Made by a program: the position numbers and the translations under genes | The notes under the pieces: model-generated | Told to the model about the DNA's origin: nothing | Seen by the model: the letters and a program-made list of their open reading frames with translations, nothing else | Database searches by the model: none | DNA from: Exobasidium rhododendri | Taxonomy: Eukaryota; Basidiomycota; Exobasidiomycetes; Exobasidiales; Exobasidiaceae | Length of the DNA: 64,000 bases | Direction of reading: 5' to 3' | Assembly (NCBI GenBank): GCA_026210745.1 | Contig: CP110631.1 | Coordinates: 4,278,001 to 4,342,000 of the forward strand | Shown here: positions 53,762-64,000 of the stretch, piece after piece | Layout: every line of letters begins with the position of its first letter | Numbering within the stretch: position 1 is the first letter of the stretch

Positions 53762-56321
53762 ATGGTGGCAGTCTCACCGGACTCGACATCATTGAGATCA
53801 TGGTGGACGGTCGTAGGAGGAGTCGCGATCGTCTCGTCCGCGATGACCACCTTGAGCATTCTGGGAATACAACGTGTGCACAGAAGACGTCGACGGATCG
53901 AATTGAAAGACGACGTGCGAAGGGCTACACAGAAGAAACCAAGCCTTGGGGAAAAAGACAGGGAGGCCGAACCAGAGAAGAACATACACAGCAGAGAAGA
54001 TCACGTCAACCTCGAAACAACAACGCCGAAATACCTAGCTGCTTTGGCAGCGGAACAGAGTGGCACCGACTCTCGCACCTCGTCGACTCGACCCACTACT
54101 CCTACAGCGTACAATAACGGTCGATCGACTGCTGCTCCTTTCCAAGAGCAGTCCCTAAATCTCCCTGCGCAAATGAGACTGTCCTCGAGCAGCTCTTCGA
54201 TAGCGAGAAGAAGTGGAGCCGCAGCTTTTCCTAAATATGATGAAGCCCTCATTCGAGAGCAACTCTCACGCAATTATTCCTTTTTGGGCGAGGAATCCAT
54301 GAGCAAAGTAAGAGATGCCTTTATCATTGTTGTGGGAGCTGGAGGTGTAGGAAGCTGGTGCGCTTTGATGCTATTACGCTCAGGTGTAGGTAGATTACGG
54401 CTGATTGACTTTGATCAAGTAAGTCTAAGCAGTCTCAATCGTCACGCTTGTGCCAATCTCGCAGATGTTGGTCGCCCCAAAGTAGTCGCTTGTAAGGAGC
54501 ATTTCGCGGAGATTGCACCTTGGACAGAGGTGGACGCTCAAGTGGAAATATTCCGGGGCAACGACGCATCTAGATTACTTGGCCCATGGAAGGAGGAAGG
54601 AGACCAACCTGTCTACGTGGTAGATGCTATCGACAATCTGGACACCAAGATTGATTTGCTGGAATACTGCTACAAGAACAAGATTAAGTGTTTCAGTAGC
54701 ATGGGTGCCGGAGCAAAGTCTGATCCTAGTCAGGTCCAGATTGCAGACCTGAACATGACGGCTGAGGATCCACTGGCAAGAAGGGTTCGGAGAGGGCTTC
54801 GAGCAAAGGGAGTCTGGGGTGCCGGTGCACTTCACAGAAAGAAGCACAACAAAACACAGGCGACTGGTATTCCCGAGGGAGAGAAGGAGCAAGGAGACAA
54901 GGAACGGGGAGAGGATGAGGTTGTTGTGATTGAGAGGCAAGACGCGACAGTGGCGAGTCCCATGTCCAAGAAGAAGAGATTCCAGTCGAGTGGTCGTGTT
55001 GCGGAAGATGAGAAGAGGGAAGTGCCACCTGCACAGCCAGTAGACAAGAAAGAGAACGAAGCTGGACTGAGTCGATATACAACCTCAAGGAGGGCCTCTT
55101 CCGTAAGTTCAATGGGTTCTGCACAATTCTTCAGCCCGGCGTCCACACCAGGAGTAGAGAATGAGTCTCTGGCCCTGGATGCAGATGAAGCGGTAGGCGA
55201 GGCAACTCAAGGGTTCAGTCTTCCCGATGCGATGCCGACAAACACACAAGCAGGTGATGACAAGGTAGAAGCGAACAACGTTCCCGTCCGTCCGTCTCTT
55301 TCGACTTTGACAGTCAAGGAAACAGATGCCTCTGGAAAGGCGGACCGCTCTCGGAGAACGTCCAGTCTCAAGGAATTGGCTGCTGAGGATACCCGAAGCT
55401 CGCAAAGTGGGAAGCTCGCGACGCGTGCACGGTCCGGTCTACCTTCTACTGTCATAGACGTAGACGAGGAGGCAGTGACAGAGGAGGGAGGAGAATGGGT
55501 GGGGAAACAGGGCAGCACAGATGAGCCATACACAATCATGTGCGTCTATTCGAATGAGAAGAGTGACACTCGACTCTTGCCATTGGATGAAGATGAGTTC
55601 CAAAAGGGAAAAGTAGAAGAGCTGGCAGCCTTGGAAGATTTTAGAGTAAGAATTCTACCAGTCTTAGGACCTCTACCAGCCATCTTTGGCCTGGCTGCGG
55701 CGACGTACATCCTCTGCGACATTTCTGGCCAGAAGTTGGAGACAATCCCGTGGAAAAATCGAAGAAAGACGTATGAGAGGGTAAGTAGTGGTGCCGCCTT
55801 TGACCTTTGCCTGGTTCATCAGATCGATTTTGCTGATTCTTCCCCTTTTCTCCCATTCAGATCTGGACAGATTTAGAAGCAACAGAGCGCCGATATCCAG
55901 TGCCAGGGAGTCATCACGGCAAAGAGGATGTTGCCACAGGACCACGCCGAATCCCCTGGTCTATTGAAGATATCGGGTATCTGTATGAGGAAGTGTTTCG
56001 AGCCAAGTCAATCGTTCCTCCGCATGAAACGTTGTCTGTGGCCAGGATCATGCGATGGGACTCGACCCTACCCCTGTCCGTGAGTGATTGCGGTGGTGTT
56101 GTGATGACGAGCTGAAGAGCGAGGGAGAGGGGACAAGTTGCTGAAAATACTATCATTCGCAGTACTCTAACGTGGCCATCTTTACGCGAGCCGAAGGTAT
56201 AAGACACGAAAGGGAGGTATTGAAGCAAGGATTCAGTCCCGTCGAAGTGTGGGGCGAGGAAGCTCACAAGATGTTCAACGTACGGATGGCAGAGGAGAGG
56301 AGAATGAACATATGGAGGTAG
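53762..56321 (+). CDS. tRNA threonylcarbamoyladenosine dehydratase (Tcd1/Tcd2 type)
   Basis: E1-like enzyme that ATP-dependently cyclises t6A37 of tRNA to ct6A, at the outer mitochondrial membrane in yeast. Exons 53762-55780, 55861-56079 and 56163-56321 encode 798 residues. An N-terminal hydrophobic segment (VVGGVAIVSSAMTTLSILGI) serves as anchor. The ThiF-like domain starts LIREQLSRNYSFLGEESMSK, with the nucleotide motif IIVVGAGGVGSW (about 190), LIDFDQVSLSSLNRHA, YVVDAIDNLDTKIDLLEYC and SSMGAGAKSDPSQVQIADL. After RRVRRGLRAKGVW an insertion of about 235 disordered residues interrupts the domain before EPYTIMCVYSNEK. The C-terminal part (IGYLYEEVFRAKS, VEVWGEEAHKMF) is as in yeast Tcd proteins. 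Confidence 0.9.
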
Positions 56322-56427
56322 AGCAGTCGTTTCGACCTCTCCTGTAACTGTGCACTTGTACTATACAAACAATAGCATTGAAGATAAACAACTAAATATA
56401 CATATGTGTGTGTGTGTGTGCGCCTAG

Positions 56428-57642
56428 TCATGCCATCGACCGCCTCTTGAATCGTGGATCCTGAGCCATTCTTGCCGGCTTCTTCTTGTACTCTTCCCGA
56501 ACTTGTCGATTAATCTCTTCTTGCTTCTGTGTATTGGGAAAGCCCACGTCCCAGTATCCTGGTGGAGTAGAAGCAGGTGGACCGCGATCCCGATGACGAC
56601 TGATTGCTTGTCGATGAATCTGCCTTTTATGCTCTTCTTCGTCTCTCTCATCTTCGCTGCATCTTTCTGCTTCCTCCTCTGCCGTGTCTTTTCGTCTTTC
56701 GCCTCGACTTGCTCTTGGATCCTCAAAGCGACGCAAAGGTGCATCACCAACAATCATGTAGTATTCCGAACAGCACGCACAGTCATAAGCGTGCATTCTC
56801 TTCCTCTCTGCTTTGTCTCGAACAACGTCTTTGTGCAGGAAGCTCACATTACCATTCTGTTCTGCATTGATTTCAAATTCTGCGTTGATGGTCCTGGAGG
56901 TGCTGGCGTCATTGCAGATACCGGCAGAGTATCGACCTCGCCCTTTATGCTTTAGTGGATCCTTCTTGAGCTCCACCATCTTTCGATCTAGACCTTCCCT
57001 TCTGTCTGTGATTGTGAGATGTCCCCGCTCACTTTGCTGATTTTTGTGAGGCGAAGGGTCGTTGACGAGTTCTTGAAGAGGCGAACGTGATGATATGCTG
57101 CTCTTCTCGCCCGACCCAAGCGACTTCAACTTCTTTTGGGGGGCTGGAGTAATGGGCGACAGTTTGGACACCGAAAGCACTGTTTCCGACTCATGCGCGA
57201 CTGATTCCTGTACGTTTTGTCGCCTTGTCTCCTTCTTTGGCTCACTAGGTCCTGCAGCAATACCGCTGCAACTTAGTCCCACTTTTTCCAGCATCGTCGT
57301 TTCTGACTCCGATAGATTTCCCTTTCGCTTTCGATCTGAAGTAGGCACAGAGGGACTTGACGATGTGCTGCTCTTGCTAGGTGTTTGCTGAGCTGCTGCT
57401 TTCTTTCTATCGATCGTTGCTTGCCACCACGCCCTAAATGCTTTCCAATCTTCTCTCTCGCTGTCGTACTTACTTTCCACTGACGCATGTTCTTGTTGCA
57501 AATCTTCGTATTTCTGTTGCAATTCGGCGTATTGACCTTGTAGTGAAGTCAATTCCTTATGAACATGGTAGACAGCATCTTCCATACTTCTTTGTGCCGC
57601 CACCAAAGCTAAACGGGAGCCGCGGCTAAGGTCACCCTCCAT
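56428..57642 (-). CDS. Sae2/Ctp1/CtIP DNA end-resection factor
   Basis: Cofactor of the Mre11 complex that starts resection of double-strand breaks. Single exon, 404 residues. An N-terminal coiled coil (about 20-85, LTSLQGQYAELQQKYEDLQQ) would mediate oligomerisation. The middle is disordered with many S/T-P sites. The conserved C-terminal domain has HAYDCACCSEYY (cysteine cluster about 286-292) and ISRHRDRGPPASTPPGYWDV followed by GFPNTQ, the Sae2/CtIP family signature. The frame remains open upstream to 57759, but that stretch would overlap the neighbouring divergent gene, so I start at Met 57642. Confidence 0.9.
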   Translation of the reverse strand: MEGDLSRGSRLALVAAQRSMEDAVYHVHKELTSLQGQYAELQQKYEDLQQEHASVESKYDSEREDWKAFRAWWQATIDRKKAAAQQTPSKSSTSSSPSVPTSDRKRKGNLSESETTMLEKVGLSCSGIAAGPSEPKKETRRQNVQESVAHESETVLSVSKLSPITPAPQKKLKSLGSGEKSSISSRSPLQELVNDPSPHKNQQSERGHLTITDRREGLDRKMVELKKDPLKHKGRGRYSAGICNDASTSRTINAEFEINAEQNGNVSFLHKDVVRDKAERKRMHAYDCACCSEYYMIVGDAPLRRFEDPRASRGERRKDTAEEEAERCSEDERDEEEHKRQIHRQAISRHRDRGPPASTPPGYWDVGFPNTQKQEEINRQVREEYKKKPARMAQDPRFKRRSMA

Positions 57643-57913
57643 GGTGTCCTGACGAGAAGGGAAATCCTCGAAGATGATGGGTGGTAGCAACGCATACATG
57701 ATTGATGGAACGCGTAGACTTGATGTTTTTGCTACGCACGGTGCAGTCGACAATATCAATAAAACTCAGCTTTGGAAAGACCTTCACCATCTTTTCTGGA
57801 GTGTTTGGGCGGGCACATCTTTGTATATGTTCCGTAGTTGCTCCCACTTTGCACTGAGAAGTAGAGCCTTCAAAGCTTGCCCTGACGTCTCGCTTGCTGT
57901 GCACCGCAACATC

Positions 57914-59312
57914 ATGACCTCTCGAACTAGCATTCAAGCCTGCCCGACTCCTTTGATTCCACCGGCTTTCTACACTAGTAAGCAACCGCCTCCCCATCAT
58001 GTCTCGAATGGCTTTAAATCGCCCTGGCCTTCTGCTGGAACGGGAGGCTTACTGAAGTTTCTTCGCGCTCGCATCTTTGATTGGCAAGAGTCACCCTTAC
58101 CCGATGCAAGCGCGCTTCCAGGTGTTCGAGCTTGCTCTTGGATTCCCCAAGGTCTGACAACCGAGACAGCCAGGAGTCAGCTCATTTTCACCTGGCTCGG
58201 CCATGCTGCCTGCCACTGGTCTATACCTGTACCTGTGAACGATTCAAAAGCACTTTCAGAATCATCATCTTCATCAACAACAACGACGAGGTCTGAGAAA
58301 CCCATCGTAATACTCACGGATCCTGTTTTTAGCAAGAGATGTTCACCCTTCCAGTGGTTGGGACCTCAGCGATACACGGCCCCACCGACGAGTGTACAAG
58401 ATATGGCCAATACTACTGTCGAGAACGTATGGCCGGATTTGCTCGTTCTCAGTCACAATCATTACGATCATTTAGATCACGATACAGTCAAGGAACTCCT
58501 CTCCAATCCAAACGGTAGACCTCAACCTCACATCTTTTGCCCGCTAGGTATGGCAACCTGGTTTCAAAAATACATGGGAATCTCAGAGGGCGGTGTGACA
58601 GAGCTAGATTGGTGGCAAGACAGAATCGCAGTGCTAGAAGACGACCGAAGGATCAAAATCACTTGCGTTCCAGCTCAACACTTTTCAGGCAGATCAATAC
58701 ATGATCGAGATCAGACTCTTTGGGCAGGATGGACATTTGAAGCTCTGTCTACAGAAGATTCTCCTTCTCCGCAGTTTGAGGGGAAAAAGATATACTTTGC
58801 CGGTGACACAGGATACAAGACTGTACCGTCTGGCTATTCCAAAGAGCAAGAAGAAAGTCTAGAGACTTGCCCTGCATTTAAAGAGATTGGTGAATTACTA
58901 GGACCATTTGATCATTCTGCCATTCCCATCGGCGCCTACTTACCGAGAGCGTTCATGTCAGCCGTTCATGTGAGTCGTCGAGCTTATTGGCACCGAACAG
59001 TTCCACTCAGTCGTCCGAGCTTCTCTCTAATTATCAGATGGCACCAGACGACTCGGTATGTGCTCATCAGCAGGTGAAAAGCAAGAAGAGCATTGGTATT
59101 CACTGGGTGCGTATTAGTCCGGTCGTGAATGGTGCAGTCGGCACTGACTTTTGTTAACCCCCAACCCTCTCTTTCTCGTGCAGGGATCTTTCCGGCTTAC
59201 GCCCGAGGACGTCAATGAACCGCCAAAGAAGCTTAAGGAAGAGGTAGAGAAAGCCGGTCTTGACACTGATGATTTCACAGTCATGGGCATAGGTGAGAGT
59301 AGAGCTTTCTGA
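57914..59312 (+). CDS. NAPE-hydrolysing phospholipase D-like metallo-beta-lactamase protein
   Basis: Zinc hydrolase of the NAPE-PLD group, which releases N-acylethanolamines from membrane phospholipid. Exons 57914-58969, 59038-59106 and 59184-59312 encode 417 residues. Visible features are ARSQLIFTWLGHAACHWS (substrate-side start), TDPVFSKRCSPFQWLGPQRY, the metal motif LVLSHNHYDHLDHDTV, then VPAQHFSGRS, YFAGDTGYK, IGAYLPRAFM and, after splicing, HMAPDDSVCAHQQVKSKKSI with GIHWGSFRLTPEDVNEPP. An in-frame upstream ATG at 57674 would add about 80 residues (a possible targeting region), but the first 240 nt overlap a divergent promoter, so the shorter start is preferred. Confidence 0.9.
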
Positions 59313-59452
59313 AAGCGACAAATCATAATGGATGACAAAAAGAGAAGGGAAAGGAGGAAGGAGGGGGGAAAGGGGAAAGGACAGTCCAAAAATTATCACG
59401 AGAAGGGAAGGGGGAGATGTATTTATACAAAGCGCAGCATGTCTAGTGTACT

Positions 59453-61890
59453 CTACTGCTTCTGCTCCAATCGTGTCTGCGTCTCACGAAGAACACGATT
59501 GAGCTCTAATCGCTTGCTTCGGAAGTTTTCATACCGAGCCACGGTTGATTCCCGTAGCTCGTCTAGTTGAGTTCCCAAGATCGCCGTTCGTAGTAGGCCA
59601 AAGTCGCATTGATGTGGATCCAACACGTTTGCACTTCCCCATCGGAAGTCTCTTCGGTAGCGGCTGGAGCCAGTCAAGGTGGTCGGTAGGCGCGGCGGTA
59701 GAAGAAGAGAGGACGAATGGGAGGAGAGAGAGTTGATGCCACCACCAATTTCCTGGTGGAAGTCACGTTCGGAAACGTACTTTTCCAGCATGTCACTGAT
59801 CGAATTTGTATCGGACGAGATTCCTCGAGGCAACGCGGGCACAGGCGGAATATGATTGTCAAAGTCGTCATTGTTGTAAGCCCCTCTTGAGCTGAATGAT
59901 TTCTTGTTTCGATGCGTAGGTCGACTTGGTTCGGGAACAAAGATGGCGAAGGGGATCATTCGAAGCAAGTCGCCTTTTGACTGACCTTGCTCCTCCTCGT
60001 CTTCGTTGGAAGAAGAAGTCGAAGTTGGAAGTCCGGCACCGTAGCTGTCGTCTGAACCTTGTTTGTTATTTCGTAAAGAACCGAATTCAGGTACTGATGG
60101 CCTCTTCATCGACCCGGCAGTGCTGAATGTTCGACCTCGACGAGTCTTGATTACCTTGACAGGTTCATCTTGTTCATCGAAGGATCCATTGCCATCGTCT
60201 GAAGCGGCATCAGAGTCGCCCTTCTTGTTGGAGGCATTCTTTTCACTTTCAGCAAAGTCAAACACGCCCAAGTCGACGCCTGCTTCCTTGAGACTACTGC
60301 GAACCGCCTGTCGCACTTCCAGCAGTCGAGTCTCTGTCAAAGTGTCAGCCTTTGCGATGATAGGCAACACGTTGGCAAGTCGACTGAGTCTCGCAATCAC
60401 GTTGATTTCATTGGTAGAAAGTCCTTCGACGCAAGATTCATTTCCTTCTGTCCAGTCTTCGTCCTGCATGTCGTGATGACGACCATTCGAGAGGGAATCC
60501 ATCTTGCCTCGACTCTTTGTCATTTCGGACTTTCCATGTCGAGCTTCAAGGATGTTCTTCCGTCGGGAGGCCGTTCGCTCAACGAGATGACGAGGGTCGA
60601 TGAAGTACAGAACGAGATGAACATGATTCTCCGGTGTGACCCGACGTTGTACTTTGCCCTCCTGCAAAAGTTCATAAAAGGGTCATCACTTCGTCAGCCA
60701 AATCAGACTTTTCGTACAGCAAACATCACAGTACTCACCTCGCTCAACGTCTTTGCCATCTTCTCCTCGACGTATTTCACTAATCTAGTGGCACTTCGAT
60801 CGACCTCAAAGTCGTCTTCCACCTCGAAGTCGATTCCAGGAGTATCGCAGACGGAGAGTCTCAGCTTTCCAGTATCGGTAGAAGTACCAAAAGAACTCTT
60901 GCTGGATGTGGCAGTAGAAGCTGGTCTGTTCCTTGATTGCATCCTTGCCACCATTTGTTGGACGTTCCCTTGCTCGAGAGCAGTCAATGGTAAGAGAGAT
61001 CCAGGATGAAGCTCCATTCCTCCAAGGTAGTGAATAGAATTGGTCGACAGGGGAGTGATAGGATCCGTTTGTCTTGTGGCATGAGCACTCGAAGAATGAA
61101 CACCGAAGTAAGAAGCTCCGATCTTTGTTTCCTCGGTGCACTGACTCAAGTCGATAGTCGACAATAAGGTACGTATCCAGCTGGTCTTTCCAGTCATCTT
61201 TCCACCGGCTACCATCAGATTGAAATCGGTAGGGGCTTTTCCTTTCTTTCGATTCGTTCTCCGACCTGCGTTGACGACTTGGCTTTTCTTAGGAGTCATT
61301 GTTTTCGCTGCTGGCTTGCTTACCAAGTTCGTGTTCATGGTGGACACCCGGAAATCAAAAGGCGCACCATTTTGTGGTGCGTAGTCCGAGACTTGCTTGA
61401 TTACTGCACCCTTATCAGAAGGGGCAAAGTTAAAGTCCGGCACGAATGTCGAGTAAGTAGTCATGGCGTCCTGCTTTGACGGTGATCTTTGTGTTGATCG
61501 AGGTGGAAAGGGAAGTGCTTCTATGCTGCTTGGGCCGTTGTCTTTGTTCCAAGGTCGATGATAGGGCAGTGCTTGCGAGGAAGATGGGCTTCTTGATAAT
61601 TGGCGTCGATGTAAGATAGGCGGTGAAGATGGAGGTGTCAGTGGCCTTTTATCAAGAAAAAGGACTGCCTCTTTCGTCTGAGCTCTTCGAATTGGCGGGC
61701 TCCACCCATCCATGGCGGCGACATATTGTTGTGAAGAAGGCACAGAAGATGGCCCGGCCCTGCCATCTCCTCCTTGCAAATTAATGCTGAAATGAGATAG
61801 GGTAGGTGGAAACGCTTCTTCATTAAGAGCCGCAGAGCTGTGATTTGTTGATTTTGATTTTAGACGGAGAGATCTCTTGAATAATGGCAT
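59453..61890 (-). CDS. Divergent septin-like GTPase
   Basis: Exons 60739-61890 and 59453-60661 give 786 residues from the first in-frame ATG. The frame continues upstream to GTG codons at 62034, without an ATG. A long serine/proline-rich N-terminus (about 225 residues) precedes a G domain with P-loop VAGGKMTGKTSWIRTLL, G3 SVCDTPGIDFEVEDDFEVDR, the septin-like HVHLVLYFIDPRHLVE, and G4 LPIIAKADTLTETRL. About 125 charged and serine-rich residues are inserted before GDLLRMIPFAIFVPEPSRP. The septin RWG motif survives as RRDFRWGSANVLDPHQCDF. The C-terminus is a short coiled coil ending RLEQKQ. It resembles the filamentous-fungus-specific septins (AspE group) rather than the core bud-neck set. Confidence 0.8.
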
Positions 61891-62386
61891 CAAAGACACG
61901 ATACCGGGATCATGAAAGGGAGGCTTGTGTGGTAGCTGAGTGGTTAATGAGGTGACTCTTTCGGACGCGAGGGCAGCAAGGGACGTGGAGAGATTATTGC
62001 TTGCGGGCTTAATGAGCGCGTTTAGGCTCACCACGGTAAGAGAAGGTCAAATTAAAGTTTAAGATTGCAGAGCCACGGCAGCTGTCTCCATTCTATGCAC
62101 GAGCCGCCTTTATTAGCGACAGAGCTCACAATATCACTTTATGGCAGAGAGGCGCGCCCTTCCCGTCTCTCTTCCTTCTCCCCCTGGACGACAATCTACT
62201 TCAAGATGCTCTCTTCTGTAAATGTATACGCCGGCAATTTGGACGCAGAGAAATGCGATCAAATTACTTCACTATCGGCGCGGATTGTTCATAGATCGAA
62301 AAGGAGGCAGATCATTGCAGCCACGCAAGGTGAAGAGGACTGACTATCTTTCAAACGAAGCAGCCAGTACGTGCCGGTGTGACCTT
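61891..62386. other. 5' flank of septin-like gene and 3' flank of RIC1
   Basis: About 495 bp. It holds the upstream open frame of the septin-like gene (to 62034) and short ORFs without recognisable products. A GTGAGC at 62031-62026 could be a donor of a leader intron. Confidence 0.35.
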
Positions 62387-64000
62387 TCACTGTGGCGAAC
62401 CCTCCCAGAGTCGATCGGTAGAACGCAAGCCGACTCGACTCAGACTCATTCCAAGCCCCATGCTGGGTGAGCGGCGCACTTGATTGGGTGATTGTGAACC
62501 CACTCCGCCTGATATCCCATGACTGGAGCCACTGCTACTGCTTCGACTCATGGGCGCATTCGTTGGCATGATACGACCGTTCACGCTCAATTGTGGAATG
62601 GGCACTCCGTTCTCATGACCAGAAGAGAGCATGGACATGCTTCGCTGTCCAAGGCTCCGGTAGTGAGGGGGAGATTGTTGATGAGATGCTTGCCTCGAAG
62701 TATCGTCTCGCTCTTCTTCTTCTGGCGTTGAGTCGAGCACATTCGGCGCCGAAGAAGCTCGTTGTAAAAGTCCAAGCTGACCATGTCTTCCTGAAGAAAG
62801 CAGTTCACTGCTTTGCGGTAATCTCAGCATCTTTAGTTGATTATCGTTTGAACTCTCTAAGAGGCCAGATTGTCTTACAACATCCCGCAAAACTTTTCCG
62901 TCATCGTCTAGACTTCTAGTGAATCGCAGAAGATCTTTGCAGAGATTGTTCCACCCATGCCGTTTTGCCAATACGAGCAGTCGAATGGTGTATTCCTTGC
63001 TGGCCTCTATTGTTTCCAAGTTGTGCAGGACGAGTAGATACGAACCTGCCGTCTTGTAATTGCCGGAATGCAAGCAAATCTCAAAGAGCTCCTTGGGATC
63101 GCCGACAATGCTGAACAGATACTTCCACCTGGCCACTTCACTTTTGCGAGCACAGTTCACAACGACTTCAAGTGATTCGGAGAAATGATCGAGAAAGGCG
63201 ACAATGATTGGTAGGATTCGCTCTGGAATCATTTCTCTTCCATTGTTGGAGGTGCTGGCGTCTGAATCTGCAAAGGACGGAGCCTCCGAGGAGAAGGAGT
63301 TGGACGGCGTCATTTCTCCACCAAGGCTGCCACGCGAGTGTGAAGGAGTCATGCTTTCATGTTGCACGATGCTACCGTTGGAAGGCATGGAAGACATGGT
63401 CAAATCTTCCAAAGCGTCCGCTTCGTCTTCCAGAACGTCGTGTAGCAAAATCTCTAGTGCATGTGAAAAGTATACGAGCGGGGTGTAGAAGGAGGCGAAG
63501 ATGACTGCTTCATTCATCAAACCTTTTTCGAGGTATTTGCGTAAAATGTGATGGAGGAACAGATGTGTGTTTGTCGTACTGCGGAAGATGGCAAAATCTA
63601 ACGATCTCCTTAACGACACTTCCGGTTCCACCCCAATCACGATGCCCTTCTCAATCAGCACGCAGAGGGGATAAAAGTCCAGCGGTAGTGTGACACTTTC
63701 TTCGATGGTTTTATATTCGGGCTTCTCTTCTTCATCCTCTTCTTCACCGTCCATGTCCGCTTCATCCCCATTGATCAGAGTAGGGTTCACTCTTTTCTCT
63801 GCGGACTCAATCGTCAAAGCGTCAAGCCAAATTTTGATGCCATGACCATCGTAGCCCCACAAAGAGTTCTCCAGCGTACCGATACCTTGCAAGTGCGTCC
63901 AGTAGTATTCGATCTTATCGCCTAGTATCTGTAGATCGTAGGACACTTCCTCCTCCTCTTCATGTCCTCGTCTGGGTCGGAGAAGAACGAGCTTGCCGTC
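62387..64000 (-). CDS. RIC1: Ric1, Rab6/Ypt6 exchange factor subunit, 5' part outside window
   Basis: Partner of Rgp1 in the guanine-nucleotide exchange factor for Ypt6/Rab6 at the Golgi. The window holds the C-terminal 537 residues in one open frame with the N-terminal propeller missing. It begins DGKLVLLRPRRG, then YDLQILGDKIEYYWTHLQ and ENSLWGYDGHGIKIWLDAL. The RIC1 domain includes TNTHLFLHHILRKYLEKGL, ASFYTPLVYFSHALEILLHD, LEVVVNCARKSEVARWKYLF and GDPKELFEICLHSGNYKTAG. The C-terminal 140 residues are serine-rich and disordered. Confidence 0.9.
   Translation of the reverse strand, partial: DGKLVLLRPRRGHEEEEEVSYDLQILGDKIEYYWTHLQGIGTLENSLWGYDGHGIKIWLDALTIESAEKRVNPTLINGDEADMDGEEEDEEEKPEYKTIEESVTLPLDFYPLCVLIEKGIVIGVEPEVSLRRSLDFAIFRSTTNTHLFLHHILRKYLEKGLMNEAVIFASFYTPLVYFSHALEILLHDVLEDEADALEDLTMSSMPSNGSIVQHESMTPSHSRGSLGGEMTPSNSFSSEAPSFADSDASTSNNGREMIPERILPIIVAFLDHFSESLEVVVNCARKSEVARWKYLFSIVGDPKELFEICLHSGNYKTAGSYLLVLHNLETIEASKEYTIRLLVLAKRHGWNNLCKDLLRFTRSLDDDGKVLRDVVRQSGLLESSNDNQLKMLRLPQSSELLSSGRHGQLGLLQRASSAPNVLDSTPEEEERDDTSRQASHQQSPPHYRSLGQRSMSMLSSGHENGVPIPQLSVNGRIMPTNAPMSRSSSSGSSHGISGGVGSQSPNQVRRSPSMGLGMSLSRVGLRSTDRLWEGSPQ

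Noticed and set aside
57674-57913. 80-residue N-terminal extension of the NAPE-PLD-like protein
   Set aside because: Overlaps the short divergent region with the Sae2-like gene and shows no targeting signature; left as an alternative start.

Overview
The window is nuclear DNA from a filamentous or dimorphic fungus, most likely a basidiomycete. The subphylum Ustilaginomycotina is my best guess, inferred from gene content and style; I ran no database search. The evidence is dense single-gene transcription units on both strands, many short spliceosomal introns (nearly all reconstructed ones are 64-110 nt, with GTGAGT-like donors and CAG/TAG acceptors), serine- and glutamine-rich disordered protein regions, and fungal housekeeping families (Cdc3, Bet1, Lea1, Sae2, StuA/Efg1, Flx1, Pkr1, Ric1). 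I see no CRISPR array, rRNA, tRNA, transposon or prophage.

Layout. 1-9.3 kb: U2 snRNP A' (5' part), septin Cdc3, Qc-SNARE Bet1, succinyl-CoA ligase beta, and a RINT1/Tip20 tether. 10.3-15.1 kb: an APSES regulator (StuA/Efg1/Ust1 type) with a long upstream region. 15.1-31 kb is rich in catabolic and surface functions: copper amine oxidase, membrane-anchored neutral ceramidase, a TATA-driven secreted repeat protein with Kex2-like sites, Pkr1, a peroxisomal acyl-CoA oxidase ending AKL, a sucrose/alpha-glucoside permease-like carrier, and a gamma-glutamyltransferase-like protein. 31-39.6 kb: phosphopantetheinyl transferase, an MTFP1-like mitochondrial protein, an unknown basic probably mitochondrial protein, a doubtful small gene whose intron holds a 142-nt GA tract, and an Rgd1-type F-BAR/RhoGAP. 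39.8-50.7 kb: a raffinose-synthase-like (GH36) gene interrupted by one in-frame TAG, an Rxt2-like Rpd3 complex subunit, an ARMH3-like armadillo protein, and a mitochondrial FAD/folate carrier. 51-64 kb: Ras GTPase, a Tcd-type tRNA dehydratase, Sae2/CtIP, a NAPE-PLD-like phospholipase, a divergent septin-like GTPase, and Ric1 (cut by the window end).

The genes do not form one obvious pathway. Several fall into themes: membrane traffic (Bet1, RINT1, ARMH3-like, Ric1, Pkr1), polarity and morphogenesis (Cdc3, second septin, RhoGAP, Ras, StuA), and mitochondrial or peroxisomal metabolism.

The most unusual observations are: (1) the Ras gene can be assembled into an intact 192-residue protein only if a 2-nucleotide micro-exon (52187-52188) completes a glutamate codon next to the switch I loop; (2) the GH36-like gene is a 976-codon frame broken by one TAG that coincides with an 18-nt GT...AG segment; (3) the neutral ceramidase carries Thr where the family's active-site Ser is expected; (4) there is a secreted 27-residue repeat protein whose first exon is six bases.
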